The notes: generated by a model not told the origin, from the sequence alone. A stretch of DNA of 64,000 nt from Rhizobium sp. 18055 (GCF_902706285.1 NZ_CACSKD010000002.1:248001-312000); one strand, 5' to 3'. Shown: positions 17,622-27,675, numbered from the stretch's first letter. A program made the numbers and translations.

Positions 17622-17778
17622 GCAACACGGTACGACGTCAGCGGAGTCGCATAGCAGGATCGCCAGCGATGGCGATACGTCCCTCACCCCAAAATCCATA
17701 TCCCCCATTGATCGCAATGGACGAACCCGGCATAGCTGCATTATGAACGATAAAGACAATTTCTGCTAAGGCCCTGCA

Positions 17779-18615
17779 ATGGTAAATTACATCGAAGCCT
17801 CCTCCGCACCGTCGAAGAACACCGGTGCCATCAGGCTGTACGACGCGGATGCGTTCGCGGGCATGCGCAAGGCGTGCCAGGTGACCGCGCGCTGCCTCGA
17901 TGCACTGGCCGACATCGTCCAGCCGGGCGTCACCACCGATGCGATCGACCGCTTCGTGTTCGATTTCGGGCTTGCGAACGGCGCCGTGCCGGCGACGCTG
18001 AATTATCGCGGCTATACCAAATCGACCTGTACGTCGATCAACCACGTCGTCTGCCACGGCATCCCGGATGCCAAGCCGATGCGCGAGGGCGATATCGTCA
18101 ATATCGACGTTACCTATGTGGTCGATGGCTGGCATGGCGATTCCAGCCGGATGTATACGGTCGGCACCGTCAAGCGGGCGGCCGAGCGGTTGCTCGAGGT
18201 CACCTATGAATCGCTGCTGCGCGGCATTGCCGCGGTGCGCCCCGGTGCCCGGACCGGTGCCATCGGCGAGGCGATCCAGACCTATGCCGAGGCCGAGCGC
18301 TGCTCGGTGGTGCGTGATTTCTGCGGCCACGGGGTTGGTGCGCTGTTCCACGATTCGCCGAATATCCTGCATTACGGCCGCGCCAGCGAAGGACCGGAGA
18401 TGCGCGAGGGGATGATCTTCACCATCGAGCCGATGATCAATCTCGGACGTCCGCATGTGAAGGTGCTGGCCGATGGCTGGACCGCCGTCACCCGCGACCG
18501 GTCGCTATCGGCGCAATACGAGCATACGGTCGGTGTTACCGCCGATGGATGCGAGATCTTCACGCTGTCTCCGGGCGGGCTCGACCGGCCGGGGCTGCCG
18601 CCCCTGACCCGATGA
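17779..18615 (+). CDS. map: Type I methionine aminopeptidase
   Basis: 278-residue metallopeptidase removing the initiator Met from new proteins. The five metal ligands are in recognisable motifs: VCHGIPD (substrate His), [16 protein letters not shown] (two Asp), [13 protein letters not shown] (His), and FTIEPMIN and QYEHTVGV (two Glu). The length is slightly above the type Ia norm because of a short N-terminal extension (about 20 residues). radC starts seven bases downstream on the same strand, so the two are likely co-transcribed. Confidence 0.95.
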   Translation: MVNYIEASSAPSKNTGAIRLYDADAFAGMRKACQVTARCLDALADIVQPGVTTDAIDRFVFDFGLANGAVPATLNYRGYTKSTCTSINHVVCHGIPDAKPMREGDIVNIDVTYVVDGWHGDSSRMYTVGTVKRAAERLLEVTYESLLRGIAAVRPGARTGAIGEAIQTYAEAERCSVVRDFCGHGVGALFHDSPNILHYGRASEGPEMREGMIFTIEPMINLGRPHVKVLADGWTAVTRDRSLSAQYEHTVGVTADGCEIFTLSPGGLDRPGLPPLTR

Positions 18616-18622
18616 GCCGCCG

Positions 18623-19432
18623 ATGACAAAAGGCCCCGCTCCGCACTCCGAAGACCAACAGCTGCCATTTGCGGTGGCCGAGGACAGCGGCGTGGACGAG
18701 CGGTCCTTCTTTGCCGAGCAGGCAGGGAAATCCAATCCGCTGCATGCCCATCCGGCCAAGGAAGAGCATTATCACGGCCATCGCGAGCGGCTGCGGCAGC
18801 GTTTCCGCGACCACGGCGATACGGCGCTGGCCGATTACGAATTGCTGGAGCTGTTGCTGTTCCGGCTGATACCGCGCCGCGATACCAAGCCGATCGCCAA
18901 GGCGCTGCTCGACCGCTTCGGGTCGCTCGCTGCCGTCTTCGGTGCCCCCACAGGCCTGCTGCAGGAGGTGAAGGGCGTCGGCGAGGCCGTGGCGCTCGAT
19001 CTCAAGCTGATCTCGACCGTCGCGCACCGAACGCTGAAAAGCGAACTGCGCGGCAAGCAGGTTCTGTCCTCATGGTCGTCGGTGATCGAGTACTGCCACG
19101 CGGCGATGGCGCACGAGACCCGCGAGCAGTTCCGTATCCTGTTTCTCGACAAGCGCAACGCGCTGATTGCCGACGAGGTGCAGGGGCTGGGCACCGTCGA
19201 TCACACGCCGGTCTATCCCCGCGAGGTGGTCAAGCGGGCACTTGAGCTTTCTGCGACAGCGCTGATCCTCGTCCATAACCACCCCTCCGGTGACCCGACG
19301 CCATCGCGGGCCGATATCGACATGACCAAGATGATCATCGATACCGCCAAGCCGCTCGGCATCACGGTGCACGACCACATCATCATCGGCAAGGATGGCC
19401 ATGCCAGCCTCAAGGGCTTGCGGCTGATCTGA
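18623..19432 (+). CDS. radC: DNA repair protein RadC family (JAB/MPN domain)
   Basis: 269 residues. An N-terminal helix-hairpin-helix part (about 45-130; [24 protein letters not shown]) is followed by a C-terminal JAB domain with the zinc signature [15 protein letters not shown]. The charged N-terminal 40 residues are specific to rhizobial members. The historical link to DNA repair is weak and the biochemical role of the family is not settled. It begins seven bases after map. Confidence 0.9.
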   Translation: MTKGPAPHSEDQQLPFAVAEDSGVDERSFFAEQAGKSNPLHAHPAKEEHYHGHRERLRQRFRDHGDTALADYELLELLLFRLIPRRDTKPIAKALLDRFGSLAAVFGAPTGLLQEVKGVGEAVALDLKLISTVAHRTLKSELRGKQVLSSWSSVIEYCHAAMAHETREQFRILFLDKRNALIADEVQGLGTVDHTPVYPREVVKRALELSATALILVHNHPSGDPTPSRADIDMTKMIIDTAKPLGITVHDHIIIGKDGHASLKGLRLI

Positions 19433-19513
19433 GAGCATTTCCCATTTTCAGGTGCCCGTCAGGATTCGGTGTCAAAGCGCAGTCACTGAAACACTCCTGC
19501 CCAGGACCTTTCG

Positions 19514-20104
19514 ATGCTGAAGAAACTTGCCGCGCTTAAACTTACCCGCTCCCGTAAAATGGCCTTATGCTCAGCCGGCATGCTCTTTCTCATCGTTGGC
19601 GGTTATTCGTCCTATCTCGCGGCGACCGACAACTTCCACACTGTCGTTCCCGGCGAGGTATACCGCTCGTCGCAGCCATCGGCAGAGACGATTGCCGATA
19701 TCGAGAAGCGCTACGGGATCAAGACGATCCTCAATCTGCGCGGCGATTCCGGCAAGCCGCAATGGTATGACGAGGAAGTGGCGCAAGCCAAGGCACTGGG
19801 CATCACCCATATCGACTTCGGCATGTCGGCCGCCAAGCAGCTGACGCAGGAGAAGGCCGAGGCGCTGATCAGGATCATGCGCGACGCGCCAAAGCCGATC
19901 CTCATTCATTGCCGTTCCGGTGCCGATCGCACCGGCCTTGCTTCGGCGCTCTATCTCGCGGCGATTGCCAAGACGAGCGAGAAGACGGCGGAAGGCCAGA
20001 TGTCGATCCTCTACGGCCATCTCGGATTGCCGCTCTCTGCCGCGTTCGCCATGGATCGCACCTTCGAGATGATGGAACCCGTACTTGGCTTCCCTGATTC
20101 CTAA
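19514..20104 (+). CDS. Membrane-anchored dual-specificity protein phosphatase
   Basis: 196-residue Cys-based phosphatase. The P-loop HCRSGADRTG gives nucleophile C133 and phosphate-binding R139; the preceding ILNLRGDSG region is the usual lead-in of the DSP/SIW14-like group. One hydrophobic segment near residues 17-37 anchors it, with the catalytic part then probably periplasmic, as in other tyrosine-phosphatase-like proteins of rhizobia. Possible substrates include inositol phosphates or envelope phosphoproteins. It stands alone, 82 bp after radC. Confidence 0.82.
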   Translation: MLKKLAALKLTRSRKMALCSAGMLFLIVGGYSSYLAATDNFHTVVPGEVYRSSQPSAETIADIEKRYGIKTILNLRGDSGKPQWYDEEVAQAKALGITHIDFGMSAAKQLTQEKAEALIRIMRDAPKPILIHCRSGADRTGLASALYLAAIAKTSEKTAEGQMSILYGHLGLPLSAAFAMDRTFEMMEPVLGFPDS

Positions 20105-20155
20105 TATTCGGCCGTAAATCAATCTGCAACATTGACCAGATACCCGTGATAGCGC

Positions 20156-20174
20156 CATTTTGCATCGCAAAATG
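20156..20174. promoter_or_regulatory. Perfect inverted repeat upstream of sthA
   Basis: CATTTTGC-ATC-GCAAAATG, two 8-base arms around a 3-base centre, 31 bp before the sthA start. It could be an operator or a leader hairpin; no T-run follows, so it is not a standard terminator. Confidence 0.5.
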
Positions 20175-20204
20175 ATTCCAGCTTTTCAACCGGGGCCAGA
20201 CTCA

Positions 20205-21611
20205 ATGTTTCAATACGATCTCGTTGTTGTGGGGAGCGGCCCTGCCGGTCGCCGCGGCGCCATTCAGGCCGCCAAGCTCGGCAAGAAGGTGCTCGTCATC
20301 GAGCAGGGCAAACGGGTCGGCGGCGTCTCGGTGCATACCGGCACCATTCCTTCGAAGACACTGCGCGAAACGGCACTCAATCTGTCGGGCTGGCGCGAGC
20401 GCGGCTTCTACGGCAAGGCTTACCGCGTCAAGCAGGAGATCAGCGCCGAGGATCTGCGCCGCCGCCTGCTGATCACCCTCGATCATGAAGTCGAGGTTCT
20501 CGAACACCAGTTCGCCCGCAACCGCGTCCAGCATATGCGCGGCAAGGCGAGCTTCGTCGATGCGTCGACGCTCGAGGTGGTCAAGGACGATGGCGAGCTC
20601 GTCAAGATCACCGCGGCGAGCATCCTGCTTGCCGTCGGCACCAAGCCGTTTCGCCCGGATTACATTCCCTTCGACCACAAGACGGTTCTCGACAGCGACG
20701 AGCTGCTGGAGATCGAAGAGCTGCCGCGCTCGATGGTGGTCATCGGTGCCGGCGTCATCGGTATCGAATATGCGACGATCTTCAGCGCGTTGGACACCGC
20801 CGTCACCCTGATCGATCCGAAATCGACGATGCTCGATTTCATCGACAAGGAAATCGTCGAGGACTTCACCTACCAGCTGCGTGATCGCAACATGAAGATC
20901 ATGCTCGGCACCAAGGCCGACAAGGTGACGAAGCTCGACGACGGCAAGGTCGAGCTGATCCTCGACAATGGTCGCCGACTGGTGACCGACATGGTGCTGT
21001 TTGCCGCCGGCCGCATGGGCGCGACCGATGCGCTCAATCTCAAGGCTGCGGGCCTCGAAGCCGACAGCCGCGGTCGCCTCAAGGTCAATCCGGAGACCTT
21101 CCAGACCTCGGTGCCGAACATCTATGCCGCCGGTGACGTGGTCGGCTTCCCGAGCCTTGCCTCGACCTCGATGGAACAGGGCCGCATCGCGGCACGCGTC
21201 GCCATCGGCGCGGTGGCCAAGGAGCCGCCGAAATACTTCCCCTACGGCATCTACGCCGTGCCTGAAATTTCCACCTGCGGCCTGACCGAAGAGGAAATGA
21301 AGGAACGCGGCATTCCCTACGAATGCGGCATCGCCCGCTTCCGCGAGACGTCGCGCGGCCATATCATGGGTCTCGATACCGGCCTGTTGAAGCTGATCTT
21401 CTCACTGAAGACGCGGCGCCTGCTCGGCGTCCACATCGTCGGCGAAGGTGCAACCGAGCTGGTGCATATCGGCCAGGCCGTTCTCAACCTCAAGGGTACC
21501 GTCGAATACTTCGTCGAGAACACCTTCAACTACCCGACTCTCGCCGAGGCCTATAAGATTGCCGGTCTCGATGCCGGCAACCGGATGGGCGATATCAAGT
21601 CGGAACTTTAA
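20205..21611 (+). CDS. sthA: Soluble (Si-specific) NAD(P)+ transhydrogenase
   Basis: 468-residue flavoprotein transferring hydride between NADPH and NAD+ to balance cofactor pools. FAD is bound by VVVGSGPAGRRGAIQAA at the N-terminus; the second dinucleotide site is VVIGAGVIGIEYATIF. The segment HTGTIPSKTLRET lacks the redox-active CxxxxC of lipoamide dehydrogenases, which distinguishes SthA. The start MFQYDLVVVG (20205) fits homologues; two upstream in-frame ATGs would add up to 15 residues across the palindrome. A 9-bp stem follows the stop. Confidence 0.93.
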   Translation: MFQYDLVVVGSGPAGRRGAIQAAKLGKKVLVIEQGKRVGGVSVHTGTIPSKTLRETALNLSGWRERGFYGKAYRVKQEISAEDLRRRLLITLDHEVEVLEHQFARNRVQHMRGKASFVDASTLEVVKDDGELVKITAASILLAVGTKPFRPDYIPFDHKTVLDSDELLEIEELPRSMVVIGAGVIGIEYATIFSALDTAVTLIDPKSTMLDFIDKEIVEDFTYQLRDRNMKIMLGTKADKVTKLDDGKVELILDNGRRLVTDMVLFAAGRMGATDALNLKAAGLEADSRGRLKVNPETFQTSVPNIYAAGDVVGFPSLASTSMEQGRIAARVAIGAVAKEPPKYFPYGIYAVPEISTCGLTEEEMKERGIPYECGIARFRETSRGHIMGLDTGLLKLIFSLKTRRLLGVHIVGEGATELVHIGQAVLNLKGTVEYFVENTFNYPTLAEAYKIAGLDAGNRMGDIKSEL

Positions 21612-21620
21612 CACTGCGCT

Positions 21621-21648
21621 CGACCGGCTACGCCAGCGCAGCCGGTCG
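21621..21648 (+). terminator. Hairpin after sthA, weak terminator
   Basis: CGACCGGCT and AGCCGGTCG form a 9-bp stem ten bases after the sthA stop. No T-run follows, so factor-independent termination is uncertain. Confidence 0.4.
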
Positions 21649-21784
21649 ATATCGTCCATGAAAACAACGGCATCGATGCGCTCACAACGATGCCGAACTG
21701 CGACCACTTCGTTCGAAAATCCCCCTGCAAACCTTTGCTTGTATAATCGGCTGCGTCTGATAGCGTTCCCTATGGGGTTCTCTC

Positions 21785-23581
21785 TTGCAGCGAGTGACCG
21801 TGCGCGATTTATCCGAAACGACTGACCGGAATTTCCAGCTCATCCTCATCAAGCCGTCGCATTATGACGACGATGGCTATGTCATCCGCTGGTGGCGGGC
21901 GATGATCCCGTCGAATTCGCTCGCAGCGCTCTACGGAATTGCTGCCGATTGCGCCACGCGGCAGGTACTCGGGCCGAATATCGGCATCGACATCACCGTG
22001 ATCGACGAGACCAATACCCGTGTCAACGTTCCGTCGCTGCTCAGCCTGCTCAAGGCGCACGACAATTTCGGCATGGTGGCGCTGGTCGGCGTGCAATCGA
22101 ACCAGTACCCGCGCGCACTGCATATTGCCAAGCCGTTCCGTGACGCCGGCGTCCCGGTGGCGATCGGCGGCTTTCACGTCTCGGGCTGTCTCTCCATGCT
22201 CGACGGCAAGGCCGTCGGGCTCGACGCCTGCCGATTGATGGGGATCTCGATGTTCGCAGGCGAAGTCGAGGGGCGGCTGGAAAAGGTGCTGCAGGATGCG
22301 GCCTACGGCACGCTGGAACCGCTCTACAATTTCATGAACGACCTGCCGAGCATCGAGGGCGCGTCGGTGCCGTTCCTGCCCAAGAGCAACGTCGCGCAGA
22401 CGCTGGGGCTGAGCACCAGCTTCGATGCCGGGCGCGGCTGTCCCTACCAGTGTTCGTTCTGCACGATCATCAACGTGCAGGGTCGCAAGTCGCGGTTCCG
22501 GACTGCCGACGATGTCGAGAAGCTCGTGCGGATGAACTGGGCACAGGGCATCCACAAGTTCTTCATCACCGACGACAATTTCGCCCGCAACAAGGACTGG
22601 GAGGCGATTTACGACCGGTTGATCCAGTTGCGCGAGAGGGATGGCATTCCGCTCGGGCTGATGATCCAGGTGGATACGCTGTGCCACAAGATCCCCAACT
22701 TCATCGAGAAATCGAAGCGCGCCGGGGTGACCCGGGTGTTCATCGGGCTGGAGAACGTCAACCCCGACAATCTGACGGCGGCCAAGAAGAACCAGAACAA
22801 GATCACCGAATATCGCAAGATGCTGCTCGCCTGGAAGGCGCAGGGGATCATGACGCTGGCCGGATACATCCTCGGCTTCCCGGCCGATACGCCGGAATCG
22901 ATCCGCCGCGACATCGCGATCATCCAGCACGAGCTGCCAGTCGATGTCATCGAGTTCTTCGTGCTGACGCCGCTACCGGGCTCGGAGGACCACCAGACCC
23001 TGTGGAAGAAAGGCGTCGAGATGGACGCCGATCTCAACATCTACGATGTCGAGCACGTCTGCACCGGCCATCCGAAGATGAGCAAGCAGGAATGGGAGAG
23101 CATCTATCACGAGGCGTGGTCGCTCTATTATTCGCCGGCGCATATGAAGACGCTGCTACGCCGGGCGGTGGCCACCGGCGTGCCGCTGGCGAGCCTCGTC
23201 AAGATCCTCGTGTCGTTTGCGACCACCGTGCCGCTGGAAAACGTGCACCCGCTGCAGAGCGGGCTGCTGAGGCTCAAACACCCGTCGGAGCGGCGGCCGG
23301 ACCTGCCGAGGGAAAGCGCCCTCACCTTCTGGCCGCGCTTCGTCGGCGAGACCGTCGTCAAGCACCTGTCGCTCGGCAGCACGATCGCCAAGCTGGCGAT
23401 CAGCGCGTTCTTCATCGCCCGCGACAAGAACGCCAAGGGCTACATGGATCAGGCGCTGACACCGGTCGGTGACCATGAGGACGAAACGCTGGAGCTGTTC
23501 ACCAAGACGGCGGGCGGACAGGCGGCGGTGTCGCATATCAAGAAGGTCAACGCGCTGACGCATGCGCACCGGGCTGTCTGA
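21785..23581 (+). CDS. B12-binding-domain radical SAM protein
   Basis: 598 residues. An N-terminal cobalamin-binding-like domain (about 15-180; ITVIDETNTRV and AIGGFHVSGCLSML) precedes a radical SAM core with the 4Fe-4S cluster motif RGCPYQCSFCTI (about residue 220). GFPADTPESIRRDIAII and LTPLPGSEDH are typical of the BchE/HpnJ/P-methylase class. The C-terminal 130 residues are not recognised. The reaction cannot be assigned; methylation or ring rearrangement of a lipid, hopanoid or tetrapyrrole are options. The start is uncertain: TTG at 21785 gives the longest frame and GTG three codons later is an alternative. Confidence 0.83.
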   Translation: MQRVTVRDLSETTDRNFQLILIKPSHYDDDGYVIRWWRAMIPSNSLAALYGIAADCATRQVLGPNIGIDITVIDETNTRVNVPSLLSLLKAHDNFGMVALVGVQSNQYPRALHIAKPFRDAGVPVAIGGFHVSGCLSMLDGKAVGLDACRLMGISMFAGEVEGRLEKVLQDAAYGTLEPLYNFMNDLPSIEGASVPFLPKSNVAQTLGLSTSFDAGRGCPYQCSFCTIINVQGRKSRFRTADDVEKLVRMNWAQGIHKFFITDDNFARNKDWEAIYDRLIQLRERDGIPLGLMIQVDTLCHKIPNFIEKSKRAGVTRVFIGLENVNPDNLTAAKKNQNKITEYRKMLLAWKAQGIMTLAGYILGFPADTPESIRRDIAIIQHELPVDVIEFFVLTPLPGSEDHQTLWKKGVEMDADLNIYDVEHVCTGHPKMSKQEWESIYHEAWSLYYSPAHMKTLLRRAVATGVPLASLVKILVSFATTVPLENVHPLQSGLLRLKHPSERRPDLPRESALTFWPRFVGETVVKHLSLGSTIAKLAISAFFIARDKNAKGYMDQALTPVGDHEDETLELFTKTAGGQAAVSHIKKVNALTHAHRAV

Positions 23582-23621
23582 TCAGCCGCGGACGTTTTCG
23601 ATCAAGCTGAACACCAGACAC

Positions 23622-23648
23622 AAAAAACCCCGCTCGAAGCGGGGTTTT
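23622..23648. terminator. Bidirectional rho-independent terminator
   Basis: AAAACCCCGCT-CGA-AGCGGGGTTTT, an 11-bp stem with A-run and T-run on its two sides, placed between the convergent radical SAM gene and tig. Confidence 0.9.
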
Positions 23649-23671
23649 CAGTAACATCGAATGGCCGGAGA

Positions 23672-25147
23672 TTACTCGGCGCCTTCCTCGGAAGCCTTCT
23701 TCTTCGGAGCGGCCTTCTTCTTCGGTGCTGCGGCTTCTTCGCCTTCAGCAACTTCGGCCTTGGCAGCCTTCTTCTTCGGAGCCTTCTTGGCTTCGTTCTC
23801 GGAGGCTTCGCCTTCTTCTTCGGCGAGCAGCTCTTCCTTGGTGACCTTCTTGTCGGTGACGTCGAGTTCGGTCAGCAGATGGTCGATGACCTTCTCTTCG
23901 AAGATCGGCGCGCGGATCGAAGCGGCTGCACCCGGCTGGCTGCGGAAGAATTCGAGGATCTGCTTTTCCTGGCCAGGATACTGACGCAGCTGCTCATAAA
24001 TGGCGCGCTGCATTTCGTCTTCGCTGACTTCGACGCCGGCCTTTTCGCCGATTTCGGAGAGAACGAGACCGAGGCGAACACGACGCTCAGCGAGCTTCTT
24101 GTATTCTTCGCGGGCTTCTTCTTCCGTCGTGTCTTCGTCTGCGAAGGTCTTGCCGGACTGGGCGAGATCGTTGGCGACCTGGTTCCAGATGCCGTTATAT
24201 TCGGCTTCTACGAGCGAGGACGGGGTCTCGAACTTGTACATTTCGTCGAGCTGGTCGAGGATCTGACGCTTGACCTTCTGACGGGTCATCGAGCCGTACT
24301 GCGATTCGATCTGGCCGCGAACGATTTCCTTCAGACGGTCAGCCGATTCGAGGCCGAGCTTCTTGGCGAGTTCGTCGTTGATTTCGACTTCGGCAGGAGC
24401 AGCAACTTCCTTGACGGTGACGTCGAAGGTGGCTTCTGCACCTGCGAGGTTCTTGGCCGGGTAATCCGCCGGGAACGTCACGTTGATGGTCTTTTCGTCG
24501 CCAGCCTTGGTGCCGAGGAGCTGTTCTTCGAAGCCCGGGATAAAGCGGCCGGAACCGAGAACCAGTTCGGCGCCCTGATCGGTGCCGCCTTCGAAGGCAA
24601 CGCCGTCAACCTTGCCGACGTAGTCCATGGTGATGCAGTCGCCGTCGGCGGCCTTGCCCTTCTTGGCTTCGTAAGTGCGCGCGCTTTCGGCGACCTTCAG
24701 AACCTGTTCGTTGACTTCCTCGTCGGAGATATCAACGACTTCGCGGACGATCTTGACGCCCTTGACGGACTTCAGCTCGATGGGCGGCAGAACTTCGTAG
24801 GAGAGCGTGAATTCGAAATCCTGCTCTGCAGCGAGGATCTTGTCCGCTTCGTCCTTGTCCTCAGTCATCGCGACTTCAGGCTGGGTAGCGGACTTTTCGC
24901 CGCGCTCGGCCAGAATGGCGGTCGGCTGTTCGCGGACGATCTCGTTGACGAGATCAGCCATGATGGACTTGCCGTAAACCTTCTTCAGGTGTGCAGCAGG
25001 CACCTTGCCAGGACGAAAGCCGTTGATACGGACCTTGTCCTTCACGTCGGCAAGACGCTCGTTCATCTTGACTTCCATGTCCTTGGCCGGGATTACGACC
25101 TTGATTTCGCGCTTCAGCCCTTCAGCGAGCGTTTCGATAACCTGCAT
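23672..25147 (-). CDS. tig: Trigger factor
   Basis: 491-residue ribosome-associated chaperone and prolyl isomerase. The ribosome-docking signature NGFRPGKVP is near residue 40; the FKBP-like domain (about 155-240; [27 protein letters not shown]) and the helical arm domain follow. The C-terminus is a Lys/Ala/Glu-rich tail of about 50 residues containing repeated PKKKAA, common in rhizobial trigger factors and probably disordered. The ATG at 25147 is preferred to the longer frame because [10 protein letters not shown] is the conserved start. Confidence 0.96.
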   Translation of the reverse strand: MQVIETLAEGLKREIKVVIPAKDMEVKMNERLADVKDKVRINGFRPGKVPAAHLKKVYGKSIMADLVNEIVREQPTAILAERGEKSATQPEVAMTEDKDEADKILAAEQDFEFTLSYEVLPPIELKSVKGVKIVREVVDISDEEVNEQVLKVAESARTYEAKKGKAADGDCITMDYVGKVDGVAFEGGTDQGAELVLGSGRFIPGFEEQLLGTKAGDEKTINVTFPADYPAKNLAGAEATFDVTVKEVAAPAEVEINDELAKKLGLESADRLKEIVRGQIESQYGSMTRQKVKRQILDQLDEMYKFETPSSLVEAEYNGIWNQVANDLAQSGKTFADEDTTEEEAREEYKKLAERRVRLGLVLSEIGEKAGVEVSEDEMQRAIYEQLRQYPGQEKQILEFFRSQPGAAASIRAPIFEEKVIDHLLTELDVTDKKVTKEELLAEEEGEASENEAKKAPKKKAAKAEVAEGEEAAAPKKKAAPKKKASEEGAE

Positions 25148-25330
25148 TGTTCCTACCTTCAATTCGTGGCGGCCGTGCCCAGACGCCGTTCGTTTCGATG
25201 AGCACGACGCCGGAAAGTTGCCGGGCGTGGCCTGTTCTCAATTCTTGTTCGTTCTGCCTTAAGCGGAACGGCGCTTGCTGCCGGGTAATCGAGGGGCACC
25301 GGTTCCGGTCCCTCGCCTGCAAGCCAGCTT

Positions 25331-25415
<85 letters not shown>

Positions 25416-25571
25416 GTTCTCAAAAACCGCATGCATATGCCTGCACATGAGGCCTTCCGGAGCGCGGCGTCTCTATATCACCCGATTTGGAGGAGGCAAA
25501 GGAAAAATGAAGGTCCGATGACAGCGATTTTTCCTGCGCCTGCGCCAGCTTGCGCCACCTGCCTGCCAAAC

Positions 25572-26165
25572 TCAGTAAAGCGGCTCCTCATAGGCGGGCT
25601 TACCGTCCACCAGCAGGCTTTTGATCTGCGGCGTGCCATTGGCGCCAACGCTTGCGGCAATTGACACTTCGCCATCCTGCCGCGCCTGCTCGAGTGCTCG
25701 TCCGGTACCCTCCGGCACGTAATAGCGCTCGATGCCGTATTCGACATGGATGGTGTCGGCCTGGTAGGTCGAACCGTAGCTGTAGAAGGGCTGGCTGTGC
25801 ATAACGACAGAGCCTTCCGCCTGCGGGAGCATCTCGAAGGATGATTCGGCAATCTGCCAGAAGCCGCCCTCACCCGGCTTCAGCCGCACCCAGAGACTAC
25901 GCTCGGCCGCTTCCTTGGGAACGCCGCCTGATATCGACACGACCGGAACCGAGGAGATATCGTAGTTCAGCACCACGTAATCGCCGCGCAGGAAGTCTCG
26001 CGGATCGACGGGTGCAGTCTTCAGCAGCACCTGCGTTCCGTTCTGCAGGATAGAGGCGCGGCTCTGGACAATATAGCCGAGGACAGCCGTCTGCAGCAGC
26101 GCGACGGTGACGGCCGCGGTGACACAACGGCGCTTCGAATAGCCCTTGAAGGAAAAGATGCTCAC
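25572..26165 (-). CDS. GDYXXLXY-domain membrane-anchored protein
   Basis: 197 residues with a single N-terminal membrane segment (about 14-34) and the defining motif GDYVVLNY near residue 61. The rest is predicted to be extracytoplasmic beta structure. The family almost always sits directly after a DUF2157 membrane protein, as here (4-bp ATGA overlap), implying a two-protein envelope unit of unknown function. Confidence 0.85.
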   Translation of the reverse strand: MSIFSFKGYSKRRCVTAAVTVALLQTAVLGYIVQSRASILQNGTQVLLKTAPVDPRDFLRGDYVVLNYDISSVPVVSISGGVPKEAAERSLWVRLKPGEGGFWQIAESSFEMLPQAEGSVVMHSQPFYSYGSTYQADTIHVEYGIERYYVPEGTGRALEQARQDGEVSIAASVGANGTPQIKSLLVDGKPAYEEPLY

Positions 26166-27265
26166 GACGCGACCTCCTCTGCCTTGTGGGAGAAGCGCCG
26201 TTCCAGGCGGATGACGACCCAGGCAACAAGGGCCACGAACAGGCCGGAGCAGAGGAAGAGGCCCGACGTGCCGAGAATGGAGCCGACCGTCACCGAGGCC
26301 AGATAGAGCATCTCGACGGCAAAGACGGTGTAGGCGAGATAGCGGACGGCACCATTGTCGCGTCCCTGCAACGCAATCGCCAGAACCGATGCCGCCAGCG
26401 TGACGACGCCAAGGACGATCATGCGGATGCCCTGATCAATATCGATGTGCAGCAAGAAGAGACCGATGGCGGCGAGCAGGAAGGAATAGAAGGCCGGAGC
26501 GGCGCCGGCGCCTTTTACAAAGGTCGATAGCCGCGCCACGGGCAGGCTGACGAGGAGGAAGGCCGCCATGCCGGCGATCGCATAGACCAATGCCAGCCTG
26601 AGATCGGCGTGCAGCGTGTAGAGCCATGCGAACCAGCCGAGGATCAGCAGATAGGCGAGATGGCGGACACGATCGGCGCCGGTGTAGCGAACCAGTGCGA
26701 TGACCACCAGCGCCATCACCGGCACCATCCATGCATCCAGGGTCAGCCACTGCATGTTGGAATTTTCAAGATAGACGGCAAAACTTGCCCAGGAGAGAAA
26801 CCCGGCGACGCCGGCCACGACACCGGAACGGAACAACACAGCCGAGATTACCGCCAGCGCAAACCACAGATACATCACCGTCTGCTCGTCTCCGGACAGG
26901 TGATACATCTGACCGACCAGCGAGATCGCGCCGCCGAAGGAGAGCGTGCCTATGACCAGCAGCGCATTGGCGGAGGCGATTGCACCACGGACCAGCATGC
27001 CGGCGGCGCCGAGATGCACGGCCCAGATCAGCGCAAGGATAAAGAACATCCTGACGAGGCGCGGGATGGCTTCCCAATTCGATGCGACGACCAGCAGGAT
27101 GGCCGCAGCCAGCAAGATGCCGGCCAGGATCATCAGTACATTGCCGAGGCTGAAGCTCGCCGGGCGCTTGTCGTATTCCTGCAGCAACGAACCGGCGGTC
27201 TGCTCGGTGAGCAGCCCCTTGCCGACCCACAGCGACAAATCCCTCTCCAGACGGCCTCGATACAT
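26162..27265 (-). CDS. DUF2157 multi-pass membrane protein
   Basis: 367 residues: a short soluble N-terminus (about 40 residues, DLSLWVGKGLLTEQTAG) and then roughly ten hydrophobic segments. The N-terminal region and the LGNVLMILAGILLAAAILL first helix are characteristic of DUF2157. It overlaps the start of the GDYXXLXY gene by four bases. Function unknown; the pair may form an envelope complex. Confidence 0.85.
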   Translation of the reverse strand: MYRGRLERDLSLWVGKGLLTEQTAGSLLQEYDKRPASFSLGNVLMILAGILLAAAILLVVASNWEAIPRLVRMFFILALIWAVHLGAAGMLVRGAIASANALLVIGTLSFGGAISLVGQMYHLSGDEQTVMYLWFALAVISAVLFRSGVVAGVAGFLSWASFAVYLENSNMQWLTLDAWMVPVMALVVIALVRYTGADRVRHLAYLLILGWFAWLYTLHADLRLALVYAIAGMAAFLLVSLPVARLSTFVKGAGAAPAFYSFLLAAIGLFLLHIDIDQGIRMIVLGVVTLAASVLAIALQGRDNGAVRYLAYTVFAVEMLYLASVTVGSILGTSGLFLCSGLFVALVAWVVIRLERRFSHKAEEVAS

Positions 27266-27554
27266 GCCCTACCCCGCAATATGCGCAACGTTGCGCCTGA
27301 GTTTTCAACCTTATAGACGCGGATTGACGATTGAGGAAATGGTGTGGCGCAAGTTCCTGGCGGCATAGCCGGATCGCCAGCATTCACGAATATTCAAGAC
27401 TTACACGATAACATGTGAGGAGCCATGCATATTTCGCATGGACAACATCACGATATTGCGTTGCAGGATTTCCATCAGTTCCGTTAGATATACGAGCAGA
27501 CCAGGGGATGTACCCTGCCCGGTTTACCGGGGTTTCGGACATGATTTCCGTCGA
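27266..27554. other. Non-coding upstream region of the sRNA and DUF2157 gene
   Basis: 289 bp. The part next to the DUF2157 start is its presumed promoter; the part near 27480-27535 contains GGGGATGTACCC and CCGGTTTACCGG stems of unknown meaning. No gene supported. Confidence 0.4.
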
Positions 27555-27565
27555 TAAAATTCGAA

Positions 27566-27675
27566 GACACGCACTTATCCTCCCGGCGCGCCTTCGGCCG
27601 ACTGACAACATCCTCCTCCCGGTTGCCAGTCAGACACATGCGACGCCCACCGGAGCCTCCTCCGGTGGGCGTTTT
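27566..27675 (+). ncRNA. Candidate trans-acting sRNA with three anti-Shine-Dalgarno motifs (alpha-r14/NfeR1-like)
   Basis: Three C/U-rich motifs that could pair with ribosome-binding sites are spaced through about 110 nt: ATCCTCCC, ATCCTCCTCCC and AGCCTCCTCC. The second sits in the loop of a stem GACTG(A)CAAC / GTTG(C)CAGTC. The third spans the loop of a terminator stem CGCCCACCGGAG / CTCCGGTGGGCG followed by TTTT. A -10-like TAAAAT lies at 27555-27560. Length, three motifs and terminal hairpin agree with the alpha-r14 family of rhizobial sRNAs (NfeR1 in Sinorhizobium meliloti), which repress mRNAs through such motifs. The transcription start is estimated. Confidence 0.7.

Noticed and set aside
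17391-17759. 122-codon minus-strand frame in the map upstream region
   Set aside because: It runs through the RIME-like palindrome and has non-gene-like composition.
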